Positions 1 through 8,512 of a DNA stretch of 64,000 nt are shown piece after piece. The notes below the pieces were generated by a model. The model was not told the DNA's origin and did not search any database. It saw only the letters and a program-made list of their open reading frames with translations. Source of the stretch: Duganella sp. OV510 (GTDB taxonomy: Bacteria > Pseudomonadota > Gammaproteobacteria > Burkholderiales > Burkholderiaceae_D); contig NZ_FNEQ01000001.1 in the NCBI RefSeq assembly GCF_900100205.1, forward strand, positions 62,001 through 126,000. The letters run 5' to 3'. Positions within the stretch are counted from its first letter, which is position 1; the number at the start of each line of letters is the position of its first letter. Both the position numbers and the translations under genes were made by a program.

Positions 1-110
1 ATCCCACGCCATACATTTCCGGATAGCAGCCGTAAAAGTTGACTTTCCGCAATGCTTCCCAGGAGTAAGCGGGCTAAGGTGGCTTGTGGGTCCATCCTGG
101 GAGGAACACC

Positions 111-890
111 GTGAGATACGCGCCGCCCCTGCTCGAAGTTGACATGATTCTCGCCAGCGCCAGCATGCTGGCCGGCGCCGCCTGTCTACTGCTATGGTGG
201 CGCCAGCGCATCGCGACGCAGCGCGTATTGGCCGACGCGCGCTGTCAGATCGCGCGCCTGGCGGCCAGCCAGCAATCACTGCGCGATGCCGAACGGCGCC
301 GCATCGCCCGCGACCTGCACGACGACCTCGGCCAGCACCTGCTGGCCCTCGGGCTCGATGCCAACATACTAGGCTGTCAGCACCCCGTCCTGCGACCTCA
401 GCTGGCACAGCTGGAAGAACGTACGCTGCAAGCCACGCGCGCCTTGCGTTCCATTGTCCACGATTTGCACGCGGAAGCGCTGGAATCCGGCCTGGAAGGC
501 GCAGTGCAGCAACAGATTGCGCAATTTTCGCGACTCAGCGGTATCCGTTGCCGGCTAGAAGCCGGACCAGATGCCTTCGCCAGCGCGCCGGCTGGCGGCG
601 TCGGCAACGTGGTCTACCGTGTGCTGCAGGAATCCTTAAGCAATATCGTGCGCCATGCGCAAGCGTCCGAAGTGTGCGTCGGTCTGTGCCGTCATGGTCA
701 CAGCCTGAGCCTGACCGTGCGCGACAACGGTGTCGGCCTGCCGCAGCCGCAAGCCTTGCGCGGCAGCCGTCGCGGACACGGCCTGCGCGGCATCGCCCAG
801 CGTGTCGCCGAAGCCGGCGGCTGCTTCAATATCGACAGCTCACCCGGCGCCGGCACCGCGCTGACCATGGATTTCCCTCTTCCTCAATAA
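111..890 (+). CDS. NarL-type sensor histidine kinase (HisKA_3)
   Basis: This is a short membrane-anchored kinase of about 259 residues. I chose the GTG at 111 because GGGAGG lies at 99-104, six bases upstream; an in-frame ATG at 84 has no ribosome site and the ATG at 144 is the next option. One hydrophobic segment sits near residues 12-30, followed by a short coiled stretch. The HisKA_3 dimerisation box reads RRRIARDLHDDLGQ, with the phospho-acceptor His near residue 70. The ATPase domain shows an N box (LQESLSNIVRHA) and a DNGVGL G box. No periplasmic sensor domain is visible and no NarL-type response regulator is adjacent; the next gene, 8 bases downstream, is a diguanylate cyclase. The partner may lie upstream of the window. 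The family call is firm; the signal is unknown. Confidence 0.85.
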   Translation: MRYAPPLLEVDMILASASMLAGAACLLLWWRQRIATQRVLADARCQIARLAASQQSLRDAERRRIARDLHDDLGQHLLALGLDANILGCQHPVLRPQLAQLEERTLQATRALRSIVHDLHAEALESGLEGAVQQQIAQFSRLSGIRCRLEAGPDAFASAPAGGVGNVVYRVLQESLSNIVRHAQASEVCVGLCRHGHSLSLTVRDNGVGLPQPQALRGSRRGHGLRGIAQRVAEAGGCFNIDSSPGAGTALTMDFPLPQ

Positions 891-898
891 GGCGCGCC

Positions 899-1888
899 AT
901 GACAGGAACACCTCACATCCAGCACGTAATGGAATACACGCCAGCCGATCAGCAGCACGGCTTTGCGCTGAAGCTGATGGAACTGCTGGTGATCCCCACC
1001 TTCGTCATCGACACCAACTGCAAGGTGATCATCTGGAACCGCGCCTGCGAGCGGCTGACCGGCACGGCGGCGTGGGAAGTGCTGGGGACCTCGGACCACT
1101 GGAAGAGTTTCTACGACGAGCAGCGCCCGACGCTGGCAGACCTGGTCATCCAGGGCAGCGCTGCCGACCTGCATCGGCTCTACCGCCAGCACGCGCGCCG
1201 CAGTGAGACCGACAACAACCTGCGCGCGGAAAACTGGTGCGACATGCCGCGCGTCGGCCGCCGGCGCTATCTTGCCGCCGACGCCAGCCCGATCGTCGAC
1301 AGCGACGGCAAGCTGGTGGCGGTGGTGGAAACGCTGCGCGACATCACTGATGAAAAGCGTGCCCAGGTGGCGCTGCAACAACTGGCGACGCGTGACGGCC
1401 TGACCGGCCTCGCCAACCGCCGCTGCTTCGACGACACGCTGAGCGCCGAATGGCAACGTGCGCTGCGCAACCAGCAGCCGCTATCGCTGCTGATGGTGGA
1501 CGTCGACAACTTCAAGCAATACAACGATGCCTACGGCCACCTGGGCGGCGACGAATGCCTGCAACGGATAGCCGGCGCCGTGTCGAGCGAGATGCGCACC
1601 AATGACCTGGTGGCGCGTTATGGCGGCGAGGAATTCGCGGTGATCCTGCCCAACCAGTCATTGAAAGGCGCAGCCATCGTGGCCGAGCGCATCCGCTGCC
1701 GGGTGGAGCAGCTGCGCCTGCCCAACCTGGGCAGCAAGCAGCATGTGGTGACGGTCAGCATCGGCGCGGCGACCGCGCTGGCGGCGCCGGAAAGTGATCC
1801 CAGCCAGCTGGTGGCGACGGCCGACTCGGCGCTGTATCGCGCCAAGCACATGGGCCGCAACCGTATCAGCCTGCCGGGTACGGATTAA
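899..1888 (+). CDS. PAS-GGDEF diguanylate cyclase
   Basis: This predicted cytoplasmic enzyme of 329 residues makes cyclic di-GMP from two GTP. A PAS domain covers about residues 25-150 and a GGDEF domain about 160-325. The active-site motif is GGEEF (residues 242-246), and an intact RxxD product-inhibition site (RTND, 233-236) stands at the proper distance before it. The ATG at 899 follows the kinase stop by 8 bases, so the two are probably co-transcribed; a second ATG at 929 is possible. The frame is open upstream to 194 but that part is antisense-like low-complexity translation overlapping the kinase. Its stop codon TAA shares the palindromic TTAA at 1885-1888 with the convergent protease gene. 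Confidence 0.88.
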   Translation: MTGTPHIQHVMEYTPADQQHGFALKLMELLVIPTFVIDTNCKVIIWNRACERLTGTAAWEVLGTSDHWKSFYDEQRPTLADLVIQGSAADLHRLYRQHARRSETDNNLRAENWCDMPRVGRRRYLAADASPIVDSDGKLVAVVETLRDITDEKRAQVALQQLATRDGLTGLANRRCFDDTLSAEWQRALRNQQPLSLLMVDVDNFKQYNDAYGHLGGDECLQRIAGAVSSEMRTNDLVARYGGEEFAVILPNQSLKGAAIVAERIRCRVEQLRLPNLGSKQHVVTVSIGAATALAAPESDPSQLVATADSALYRAKHMGRNRISLPGTD

Positions 1889-3597
1889 CCGAGGTAGGGA
1901 GTGAAGGAAATACCGGCGCCGATAACCTCTGCCATCACGCCGATATTCTCGCCAGAATCCGAAAAACCGATCAACACATCTGCGCGCGTGGCGCCGCTTG
2001 TCATCGCGGTTTCCCAGAATTGCAAGCCGCCGGCGTCCGGCGCGCGATGCAGCACGTTGTTGTACAGCGCGGTAAGGAAGGTGGTATTGCTGGCATTCGC
2101 GCCGTAGCGCTCGTTGAACTCATTGCTGTTGACAAAGCCGCTGGCAACCGAGGTAAGGCTGACACCCCGATCAAGCACACCGATCCAGAAGCCCATCCCG
2201 ACCTTATCCGGGCCGCGGTCGAACATCGCGCCGTACAGGCGGTAGATGGAGCCTGCATTGCCGAGCGTGTCCAGTGCGAACGCACCATCACTGAAGGTCA
2301 GCCGTTCAACACCGGTCAGCAAATCGGTGCCGCCTTTGCCGCCAAGGTCGGTCAACGTCACCGCTGAGCCGGTGGCACTCAGCCGGTAACTGCTTTCGCT
2401 ACCAGTCAGTGCCAGCGTGTCGAGGCCGGCGCCGCCGGAAATGATCTGGTTGCCGACAGTGCTGACGAACACGTCGTTGCCGGCAGTGCCGGCAACCAGC
2501 GCCGCATAGCTGGACAGCTGAATGGTGGCGTCGCTGAATTGCAGCTTGCTGACACCGGTAAGGCTGTCCACGCCCTCGCCGGTCACGCTCAAGCTGCCGA
2601 GCGTGCCGCCCAGCTCATACGACGACAGCGTCTTGGAAAACACCACGGTGTCAGTGCCGCCATTGCCCCGCACCACGTCGCTGCCGGCGCCGAGGTAGAT
2701 CACATCATTGCCGGCGCCGCCGGTGATCACATTGCCTGCCGCATTGCCGTAGATGGTGGAACCGCCGCTGCCGGCGATGGCGCGCTCAATGGTGACGTTG
2801 TAAGCGATGGAAATATTGTTATAACCCGGTGAGGTCGAACTGAACGTGCCCGCATTCAGGTTGATGACGGTGGCGTTGGTGCAAGCCGAGAAGTCCAGCG
2901 TATCGTTGCCACCCGCATCCCAGATGGATTGCAACGCAGAGCTCCTGACGAAGCTGTAGGTATCGTCGCCGGTGTGGTAGCTCATGTTGGCGCCATACAG
3001 GTACTGCATGGCCTGGATGTCATACAGCATCGGCGTGCTGCCATATAAACCGTTCAGATCAAAGCCCGAACCTTCGTTATACGACATCTGCGTATAGTCG
3101 AGATTGTCAGTAGCGGTCGGCAGGAACGGCCCCTCTATGTCACCGCCGGTGGAATCGTAATTACCAGGGTGCTTCAGGCCCAGCGTATGGCCCAGTTCAT
3201 GGATTAGCACCGACAGGCCGAACTTGCCGGCGTCAAAATTCGAGTTGTACGAGCCAGCATTGTTGAGATACAGCGCGGTAGGGTTGCGGCCATCGGGCAA
3301 ATAGGCGTAGCCGCTGCTGGTTCGTCCCTGGTCATTAGTGCCTAACTGGATATCGCCGTTGGAGGACACTTCCTTGAACGTGATGTTGGCCACCGCCGCC
3401 CAAGTGGCCAGTGCCGTGCGCACACCCGCTTGCTGCACCGCAGTCATCGCCGCAAAGCCGCTGGCGTCGTCCGTCGAGGCGTCCGCAGGCACCCGCGTCA
3501 GAAAGCTGTAGGTCAAGGTGACGGCTTGGCCGGCCTTGGAGTTCCAGCTGGACAGGATCAGCGAATCGATGGAGTTATTACCGGTAGTCAGGCTCAT
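1885..3597 (-). CDS. Serralysin-like M10 metalloprotease with DUF4214 tail
   Basis: This predicted secreted zinc protease has 570 residues. The zinc site HELGHTLGLKH spans residues 133-143 and a Met-turn follows at TQMSYN (Met171). After the catalytic domain come glycine-rich GNAAGN / GGAGND type repeats (about 285-320) that resemble RTX calcium-binding turns, then beta-rich repeats, and a C-terminal DUF4214-like segment (about 445-560). There is no N-terminal signal peptide, which fits type I export directed by the C-terminus, as known for serralysins. No ABC exporter, membrane-fusion protein or TolC homologue is next to it, so export would rely on genes elsewhere. It stands alone on the minus strand. 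Confidence 0.85.
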   Translation of the reverse strand: MSLTTGNNSIDSLILSSWNSKAGQAVTLTYSFLTRVPADASTDDASGFAAMTAVQQAGVRTALATWAAVANITFKEVSSNGDIQLGTNDQGRTSSGYAYLPDGRNPTALYLNNAGSYNSNFDAGKFGLSVLIHELGHTLGLKHPGNYDSTGGDIEGPFLPTATDNLDYTQMSYNEGSGFDLNGLYGSTPMLYDIQAMQYLYGANMSYHTGDDTYSFVRSSALQSIWDAGGNDTLDFSACTNATVINLNAGTFSSTSPGYNNISIAYNVTIERAIAGSGGSTIYGNAAGNVITGGAGNDVIYLGAGSDVVRGNGGTDTVVFSKTLSSYELGGTLGSLSVTGEGVDSLTGVSKLQFSDATIQLSSYAALVAGTAGNDVFVSTVGNQIISGGAGLDTLALTGSESSYRLSATGSAVTLTDLGGKGGTDLLTGVERLTFSDGAFALDTLGNAGSIYRLYGAMFDRGPDKVGMGFWIGVLDRGVSLTSVASGFVNSNEFNERYGANASNTTFLTALYNNVLHRAPDAGGLQFWETAMTSGATRADVLIGFSDSGENIGVMAEVIGAGISFTPYLG

Positions 3598-3698
3598 TGC
3601 GCGATCTTAAAGAGAGGGAAAAATGTCTTTGAAGCATAGCACTTTCCTCGCGGAATTACTCTAACGATGGCGCTGGGTAGATGCCGATACGCAACAGC

Positions 3699-3947
3699 TC
3701 ATGCAAATGGGTTAGCTACAGTGACATTGGCGGGTGGCGGCAACTGGTCTGGCAGCGTCTGGGCTTCCAGCTTTGCCACCACATCCGCCAGAAGTCGGCT
3801 CAGTGCCTGGGCGTCGGCCAGGCCGGCTTTATCGGCGGTCAGGTCGATATCGCCACTGATGGTGATGCGGTCGAGACGGTTTTCAATGGTCAGGCCGCCG
3901 ACGTGCAACACGTCCGACTCATTCTTGTAGGGGATGAATTTGCTCAT
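3699..3947 (-). CDS. Small protein of unknown function coupled to the nuclease
   Basis: This 82-residue protein has no signal peptide or membrane segment. Its ATG overlaps the stop of the upstream nuclease in an ATGA quadruplet (3944-3947), which suggests translational coupling and supports the gene being real. The sequence is mixed alpha/beta: a strand-rich first half (VLHVGGLTIENRLDRITISG), a helix rich in Ala, Asp and Leu around residues 38-62, and a proline-rich tail ending NPFA. I do not recognise a family. Its place behind an exported nuclease could suggest an immunity or accessory role, but nothing in the sequence proves that. Confidence 0.6.
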   Translation of the reverse strand: MSKFIPYKNESDVLHVGGLTIENRLDRITISGDIDLTADKAGLADAQALSRLLADVVAKLEAQTLPDQLPPPANVTVANPFA

Positions 3948-4726
3948 TTCTTGTCCTTGCGTTGTCTGACGTTGGGCAGGCGCAGCGCTAGCTGTTTTTG
4001 CGCCGGCGTCAGCGAGGGCAGCAGGTTGATGCCGATCTTCTCCTCCAGCTCGGCGATGCTCAGCGTTTCATAGGGCGCATCGGCACGGTTTTCGATGAAA
4101 AATGCGGCACCGGCGCGTTGGCGCGGGCTGTACACCAGTTTATACAAATGCGTTGGCACCAGCACATTGCCGATTTTCTGCAGATTGCCGCCGATGAAAG
4201 CCGGGCCGGTAATCACATACAGATCACCCTCCTTCTGCGCCATCTTTCGCACCACACCCTCAATGCCGGCCCAGATGTGACGGTTCACATCGGCGTCCTG
4301 CGGCACCATATTGGCCAGCGTGAAGCTCTCGTGCTGGCTGGCGCGGTCCGGCATGTCGCCATTCGGCGCCATATGGCCACGGTCGTAGCCGCTACGGGCG
4401 TAATCGGACAATTCGGCGCGCGCCCTGGCTGGCAGCCGCGATTCCGGGTGGAAGGAGTTCTCGCGCGACAGATTCTTCGCCGACTTGAGGTTGTCCGCAG
4501 TCAGATGCTCGGCCGACCACAGCGGCGTGCGCGTGATACCCGAGTGCATGACGCCAAACACGCCATAGCATAGCTCGGTAGTGGCGGCAGTCATTTTGCT
4601 GTTGCGGATCTCCGGCAGACGGCCATCGACATAATGAACCGGGCATTCGCCGGCAATGGCAAGGCTGGCAGCGAACAGGCCGCCAGCCAGCGTGGCAAGG
4701 GCCACGGTGCGCTGTATCAGATGCAT
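3944..4726 (-). CDS. Secreted DNA/RNA non-specific endonuclease (NUC1 family)
   Basis: This exported nuclease has 260 residues and a clear Sec signal peptide (about residues 1-25, cleaved near AIAGE). The beta-beta-alpha metal finger carries the DRGHM motif at 115-119, with His118 as the general base, followed by APNGD. The metal-ligand Asn lies in VNRHIW (Asn148), followed by the usual WAGIE stretch. These are the signature elements of the Serratia/NUC1 endonuclease family, which cuts DNA and RNA without sequence preference in the periplasm or outside the cell, usually for nutrient scavenging. Length is normal. A terminator-like hairpin lies in its leader, 59-88 bases upstream of the start. 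A small unknown gene is coupled downstream. Confidence 0.9.
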   Translation of the reverse strand: MHLIQRTVALATLAGGLFAASLAIAGECPVHYVDGRLPEIRNSKMTAATTELCYGVFGVMHSGITRTPLWSAEHLTADNLKSAKNLSRENSFHPESRLPARARAELSDYARSGYDRGHMAPNGDMPDRASQHESFTLANMVPQDADVNRHIWAGIEGVVRKMAQKEGDLYVITGPAFIGGNLQKIGNVLVPTHLYKLVYSPRQRAGAAFFIENRADAPYETLSIAELEEKIGINLLPSLTPAQKQLALRLPNVRQRKDKK

Positions 4727-4784
4727 GATTCCCTGAGGCTAACAAAAGGTCGCCGCATTCTAGCGGAGCCACAGGCAAACAAAA

Positions 4785-4814
4785 AGGGCTGGCGCTCAAT
4801 CGAACGCCAGCCCT
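4785..4814 (-). terminator. Terminator-like hairpin in the leader of the nuclease gene
   Basis: A perfect 10-bp stem (arms 4785-4794 and 4805-4814, AGGGCTGGCG against its complement) has a 10-base loop. Read on the minus strand it is followed directly by TTTTTGTTTG, the form of a Rho-independent terminator. It lies 59-88 bases upstream of the nuclease ATG, inside the otherwise AT-rich 293-base gap 4727-5019, where no gene ends on the minus strand. A further copy of one 8-base arm (4824-4831) sits just upstream and could compete for pairing. It may be an attenuator or end a small leader RNA. The rest of the gap shows no gene; it must also hold the chemoreceptor promoter. Confidence 0.6.
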
Positions 4815-5019
4815 CTCAAACATCCAGCCCTACCAAGGCAATGTTTTTGTATTTCATGTATTGCAACACTGATTGTAATTATACATTGTGTGGCTACGCA
4901 TCTGCAAGCTGTTGCTGCCAGCGCAAATATATTCATTCTGTTAAGGAATATTGCTGTGTTTGCATGGCTGGCTTGTTTACACTTTACATTCTCACTGGCA
5001 ACTTAAGTAAAAATGAATC

Positions 5020-6633
5020 ATGAATATTTCTAATCTGAAGATCGGCCATCGTCTTACCATTGCCTTCTCGTTGAGCACGCTTTTACTGGTCGTGGTCGTG
5101 GTGGTTGGCGCGCTGGGCCTGGGCGCCACGAGCGATGAAATCAAGCTGACGATCGATGACCGGTACATGAAAATCGGCTTGCTGAGTGACGTCAAGGATC
5201 GCGTCGCCCAGCAATCCCGCAGCCTGCGCGATCTGCTGCTGATCGACGCCAGTGAAACCAGCGCCGAATACGCATCGATCGAACAACGCAGCAAGGAAAT
5301 CCGCCAGTTGCTCGACCAGCTGGGCGGCGTGCTGCACCAACCCAAGGCGCTGGCCCTGTTCAAAGAATTGAATGAGGCGCGCGCCGCCTACTCTCCATTG
5401 CGCGATCAACTGATCGTTGCCGTCAAGGCCGGCGACAAGGAAGCCGCCACCGCCCTGTTGCTACATAAAGTGCGCCCGGCGCAAGCGGCGTATGTCGCAG
5501 CGCTGGACAAGTTGATCGACTTTCAGGCGCAACTGATGCGGGACTCTGGCGAACACGCCGCGCACACCGCCACCACCTCCAGTGCGCTGATGATTATGCT
5601 GGGTATCGCAGGCGCCGCGCTCGGCCTGTTCGCAGGCTGGTACGTCACCCGCAGCATCGTGCGCCCGATTGGCTATGCGGTGCGCGTGGCGCGCACGGTG
5701 GCTGGCGGCGATCTCAGTTCCGATATCCAGATCCGTACCCGCGATGAAGTCGGCCAGCTGTCGGCCGCGTTGAGGGAGATGAACACCAGCCTGATTTCCA
5801 TCGTCTCCGAGGTCCGCAAGGGCACAGACTCCATCGGCACGGCATCGGCGGAAATCGCCGCTGGCAACCTGGACCTGTCCGAGCGCACCGAGCGCCAGGC
5901 TGGTTCGCTGGAAGAAACCGCATCATCGATGGAACAACTGACGTCCACCGTCAAGCTGAATGCGGCCAACGCCAATCAGGCCAACCAGCTGGCGATGTCG
6001 GCCTCCGAAGTGGCCGGCAAAGGCGGCGCCGTGGTGGCGCAGGTGGTCGACACCATGGCGTCGATCAATGCCTCGTCGCGCAAGATTGTCGATATTATCG
6101 GCGTCATCGACGGCATCGCCTTCCAGACCAATATCCTGGCGCTGAATGCGGCGGTGGAAGCGGCGCGCGCCGGCGAACAGGGACGCGGTTTTGCCGTTGT
6201 GGCCACCGAGGTGCGCAACCTGGCGCAACGCTCGGCAGCGGCGGCCAGGGAGATCAAGGAACTGATCGGCGACTCGGTGGACAAGGTCGATGCTGGCGCG
6301 CGCCTGGTCGACCAGGCCGGCGCCACGATGGAGGAAATCGTCGCCAGCGTGCGCCGCGTGACCGATATCATGGGCGAGATCGCCACCGCCAGCCAGGAAC
6401 AGCTGACCGGCATTGAACACATCAACGGCGCCATCACCGAGATGGACCAGACCACGCAGCAAAATGCGGCGCTGGTTGAACAGGCGTCGGCGGCCTCGGT
6501 CACGATGCAGGAACAGGCTACGCACCTGGTCGATGCGGTCAGCATATTCAAGCTGCACGGCGAAGGCCGCGCCGCTAAACCAGCTGCTGTTCGAGCAGCA
6601 TTGCCAGCTGCGCGTTCATCTGCTGTTGTTTAA
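5020..6633 (+). CDS. Methyl-accepting chemotaxis protein (4HB-type)
   Basis: This inner-membrane chemoreceptor has 537 residues. Transmembrane segment 1 is at about 12-32, a four-helix-bundle periplasmic sensor domain follows to about 187, and segment 2 lies at about 188-208. A HAMP linker (about 210-262) leads into the signalling domain. The highly conserved hairpin tip ([20 protein letters not shown]) falls near residues 366-385. It should bind CheW and control CheA. No CheR/CheB-binding pentapeptide ends the protein; the tail is Ala/Pro rich. The last 59 bases overlap the convergent glycosyltransferase gene. The ligand cannot be told from sequence. Confidence 0.92.
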   Translation: MNISNLKIGHRLTIAFSLSTLLLVVVVVVGALGLGATSDEIKLTIDDRYMKIGLLSDVKDRVAQQSRSLRDLLLIDASETSAEYASIEQRSKEIRQLLDQLGGVLHQPKALALFKELNEARAAYSPLRDQLIVAVKAGDKEAATALLLHKVRPAQAAYVAALDKLIDFQAQLMRDSGEHAAHTATTSSALMIMLGIAGAALGLFAGWYVTRSIVRPIGYAVRVARTVAGGDLSSDIQIRTRDEVGQLSAALREMNTSLISIVSEVRKGTDSIGTASAEIAAGNLDLSERTERQAGSLEETASSMEQLTSTVKLNAANANQANQLAMSASEVAGKGGAVVAQVVDTMASINASSRKIVDIIGVIDGIAFQTNILALNAAVEAARAGEQGRGFAVVATEVRNLAQRSAAAAREIKELIGDSVDKVDAGARLVDQAGATMEEIVASVRRVTDIMGEIATASQEQLTGIEHINGAITEMDQTTQQNAALVEQASAASVTMQEQATHLVDAVSIFKLHGEGRAAKPAAVRAALPAARSSAVV

Positions 6634-7747
6634 ATCCCTGATGGCGCGCTGCGAAAGCGCGCGCCGCATTGCGGTAAGTCGCATCGTTGAGCAGCAAGCG
6701 CACTGCCGCGCGCCAATCGGCGGTCGGCAACGCGGCGTTGTAGCCCGCGCCGGACAAAGCCACGCTGCGCGCGCTCAGGAACTGTTCCACGTGCGATGGC
6801 AGCATCAGCAGCGGCACGCCGGCCAGCAGTGATTGCGCCAGCGTGGCCTCGCCTGCATGGCAGACGCACAGCTCGGCCTCCGCCAGCGTTGCCGCCAATG
6901 CCAGCGGCGCTTCGGCATACAGAATGCGATCACTCAGCACTGGCGGCTGCGCGCCGCCGGCGACCTCCGGCACATACGCCAGCACGCGGCAACCTTCATC
7001 CACCAGTGCTTGCAGCACCGCGCCATGCGCCGCGTGCGACGCTTTCAGGTAAGCGTACACCCTGGCGCCCTCGCCCTCCGGCCATTGCGGCGCGACGCCG
7101 CCAGTGCTGACGAAACTCGGGCCGAACCAGCTTGCATCCGCACGCTGGCAGTGATCCAGTTCAGGCCAGGTGCACAGCAAGGGCTGATCGCCAAGGAAGA
7201 CATCCGCCGCGTTGGCATATGCCGGCGCGCCATACTCCGCCAGCACAGCGTTGGCTGTCGCCAGCATGCGCGCCTCGGAATCGGCCAGCCGCTGCGCCGG
7301 CACATCACGCCACGACGGCAATTGAGCGCCAGCAGGCGGACTGTTAAAACCATTGCCGACCGAAGCGCTGCGCAAGCCCATGCAGCGTGCGGCCAGCAAA
7401 GCGGTCGGTGCGAAATCGGCCACCACCAGATCCGGCTGCAATAACGTGAACATATCGCGCCATCCCGCCACCATGCCGCACAGCGCCGACGGCTCCAGGT
7501 AGCCGCAGCGGAACAGGATCTCCGCCAGATTGGCAGACTGCGGCAATCCCACTGTCTCGTGCAACCAAACGGGCGCTTGCAGCTTGGGCACGTCCAGGTC
7601 TGCCAGCAAGGCATGCGTGTGCATCAGGTCGCGCAGGCTGAGCGTGACGCGGTGGCCGCGCGCAAGCAGCGCCTGCGCCAGCATTTTCAGGCGACCCGCA
7701 TGTCCCAGGCCGCCGCCAAGTTCCCAGCACAAATGGATATGCGCCAC
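6575..7747 (-). CDS. GT1-family (MGT/UGT-like) glycosyltransferase
   Basis: This predicted cytoplasmic GT-B transferase of 390 residues would move a sugar from a nucleotide donor to an unknown acceptor. The N-terminal Rossmann half opens with a glycine-rich loop (LGGGLGHAGR, residues 11-20). The C-terminal half carries a donor-site segment CHAGEATLAQSLLAGVPLL and a following LPSHVEQ, which match the UGT/MGT pattern HxGxxT...GVPxxxxPxxxEQ with Glu-Ala in place of Gly-Gly. The GTG start at 7747 is supported by GGAGG at 7758-7754, inside the last codons of the upstream HAD gene; only one base separates the two, so they are co-translated. The 3' end overlaps the chemoreceptor gene by 59 bases. 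Confidence 0.8.
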   Translation of the reverse strand: MAHIHLCWELGGGLGHAGRLKMLAQALLARGHRVTLSLRDLMHTHALLADLDVPKLQAPVWLHETVGLPQSANLAEILFRCGYLEPSALCGMVAGWRDMFTLLQPDLVVADFAPTALLAARCMGLRSASVGNGFNSPPAGAQLPSWRDVPAQRLADSEARMLATANAVLAEYGAPAYANAADVFLGDQPLLCTWPELDHCQRADASWFGPSFVSTGGVAPQWPEGEGARVYAYLKASHAAHGAVLQALVDEGCRVLAYVPEVAGGAQPPVLSDRILYAEAPLALAATLAEAELCVCHAGEATLAQSLLAGVPLLMLPSHVEQFLSARSVALSGAGYNAALPTADWRAAVRLLLNDATYRNAARAFAARHQGFKQQQMNAQLAMLLEQQLV

Positions 7748-7748
7748 G

Positions 7749-8399
7749 TCAGACCTCCATCAGCGCTTCGACTTCCGCCCGCACCTGCGCCATGGTGTCG
7801 ACCACGCGCCAGGCGCCCGGAAAGTCGTGATGCCGCGTCAGTGCATTGCGCAGGATGATGCAGCGAATCCCGGCCGCCGTCGCCGCTTGCAGGCCGCGCG
7901 GCGAATCCTCGATCACCAGCGCCTCGCCGGCACCGACGCCAAGCCGCTCCAGGCCAAGCAGGTAAGGCTCCGGCGATGGCTTGCTATGTGTGTAGGACTC
8001 ATGCGTCAGCACGAATTCAAAATGACGGCGCAGGTCAAGCCGCTGGTGGATGATGTCGAAGTGATCGGCATTGGAGCTGGTGACCACGCCCATGCGCAGG
8101 TGCGGCGACAAGGCGGCCAGTACCTCGGCCACCCCATCGATCGCCGGAATATGCTCGGCCGCCAGCCGCGCTGCATAGCGCACATTGCGCGCCCTGCGCT
8201 CCGCCTCGATCTGCGACTCGGTAAGCTGGGGCTGCAGCAAATGCCACGCGCCGCAATTATCGGCCAGATACCAGTCGAAGAAATGCTGCGCGCTCAGCTC
8301 CAGGCCAAAGGGCTGGAACAAGTCCCGGTTGGCCTCATAAAACAGCTGTTCGGTGTCCACCAGCACGCCATCGTTATCCCACAAAATCGCCCGCAGCAT
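7749..8399 (-). CDS. HAD-superfamily hydrolase (beta-phosphoglucomutase-like)
   Basis: This 216-residue HAD phosphatase or mutase has the nucleophile motif DNDGVLVDTE (Asp8 and Asp10), motif II TSSN in VVTSSNADH, the motif III lysine in SKPSPEPYL, and motif IV in VIEDSPRG. The helical cap between residues 15 and 80 places it with the beta-PGM/Gph-like subgroup. I start at the ATG 8399 because AAGGA precedes it by nine bases; the frame runs on to 8456 without support. It lies directly upstream of, and coupled to, the glycosyltransferase, so it may act on a sugar phosphate in the same pathway. The substrate is not identifiable. It is transcribed divergently from the GGDEF gene at 8513. Confidence 0.85.
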   Translation of the reverse strand: MLRAILWDNDGVLVDTEQLFYEANRDLFQPFGLELSAQHFFDWYLADNCGAWHLLQPQLTESQIEAERRARNVRYAARLAAEHIPAIDGVAEVLAALSPHLRMGVVTSSNADHFDIIHQRLDLRRHFEFVLTHESYTHSKPSPEPYLLGLERLGVGAGEALVIEDSPRGLQAATAAGIRCIILRNALTRHHDFPGAWRVVDTMAQVRAEVEALMEV

Positions 8400-8512
8400 A
8401 ATCCGCATTCCTTGTAAAGAACGGCGCGCCGATTGTGGCGTTACCGCAGCGCGCATTGTACCTGCTGGTTGGGTGTGACATACTCAATTCACCGCAGCCC
8501 ACCCACCGCAAC

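Noticed and set aside
194..898. Upstream part of the frame of the PAS-GGDEF gene
   Set aside because: Overlaps the upstream kinase in another frame and gives Arg/Ala/Pro-rich nonsense; the domain starts after 899.
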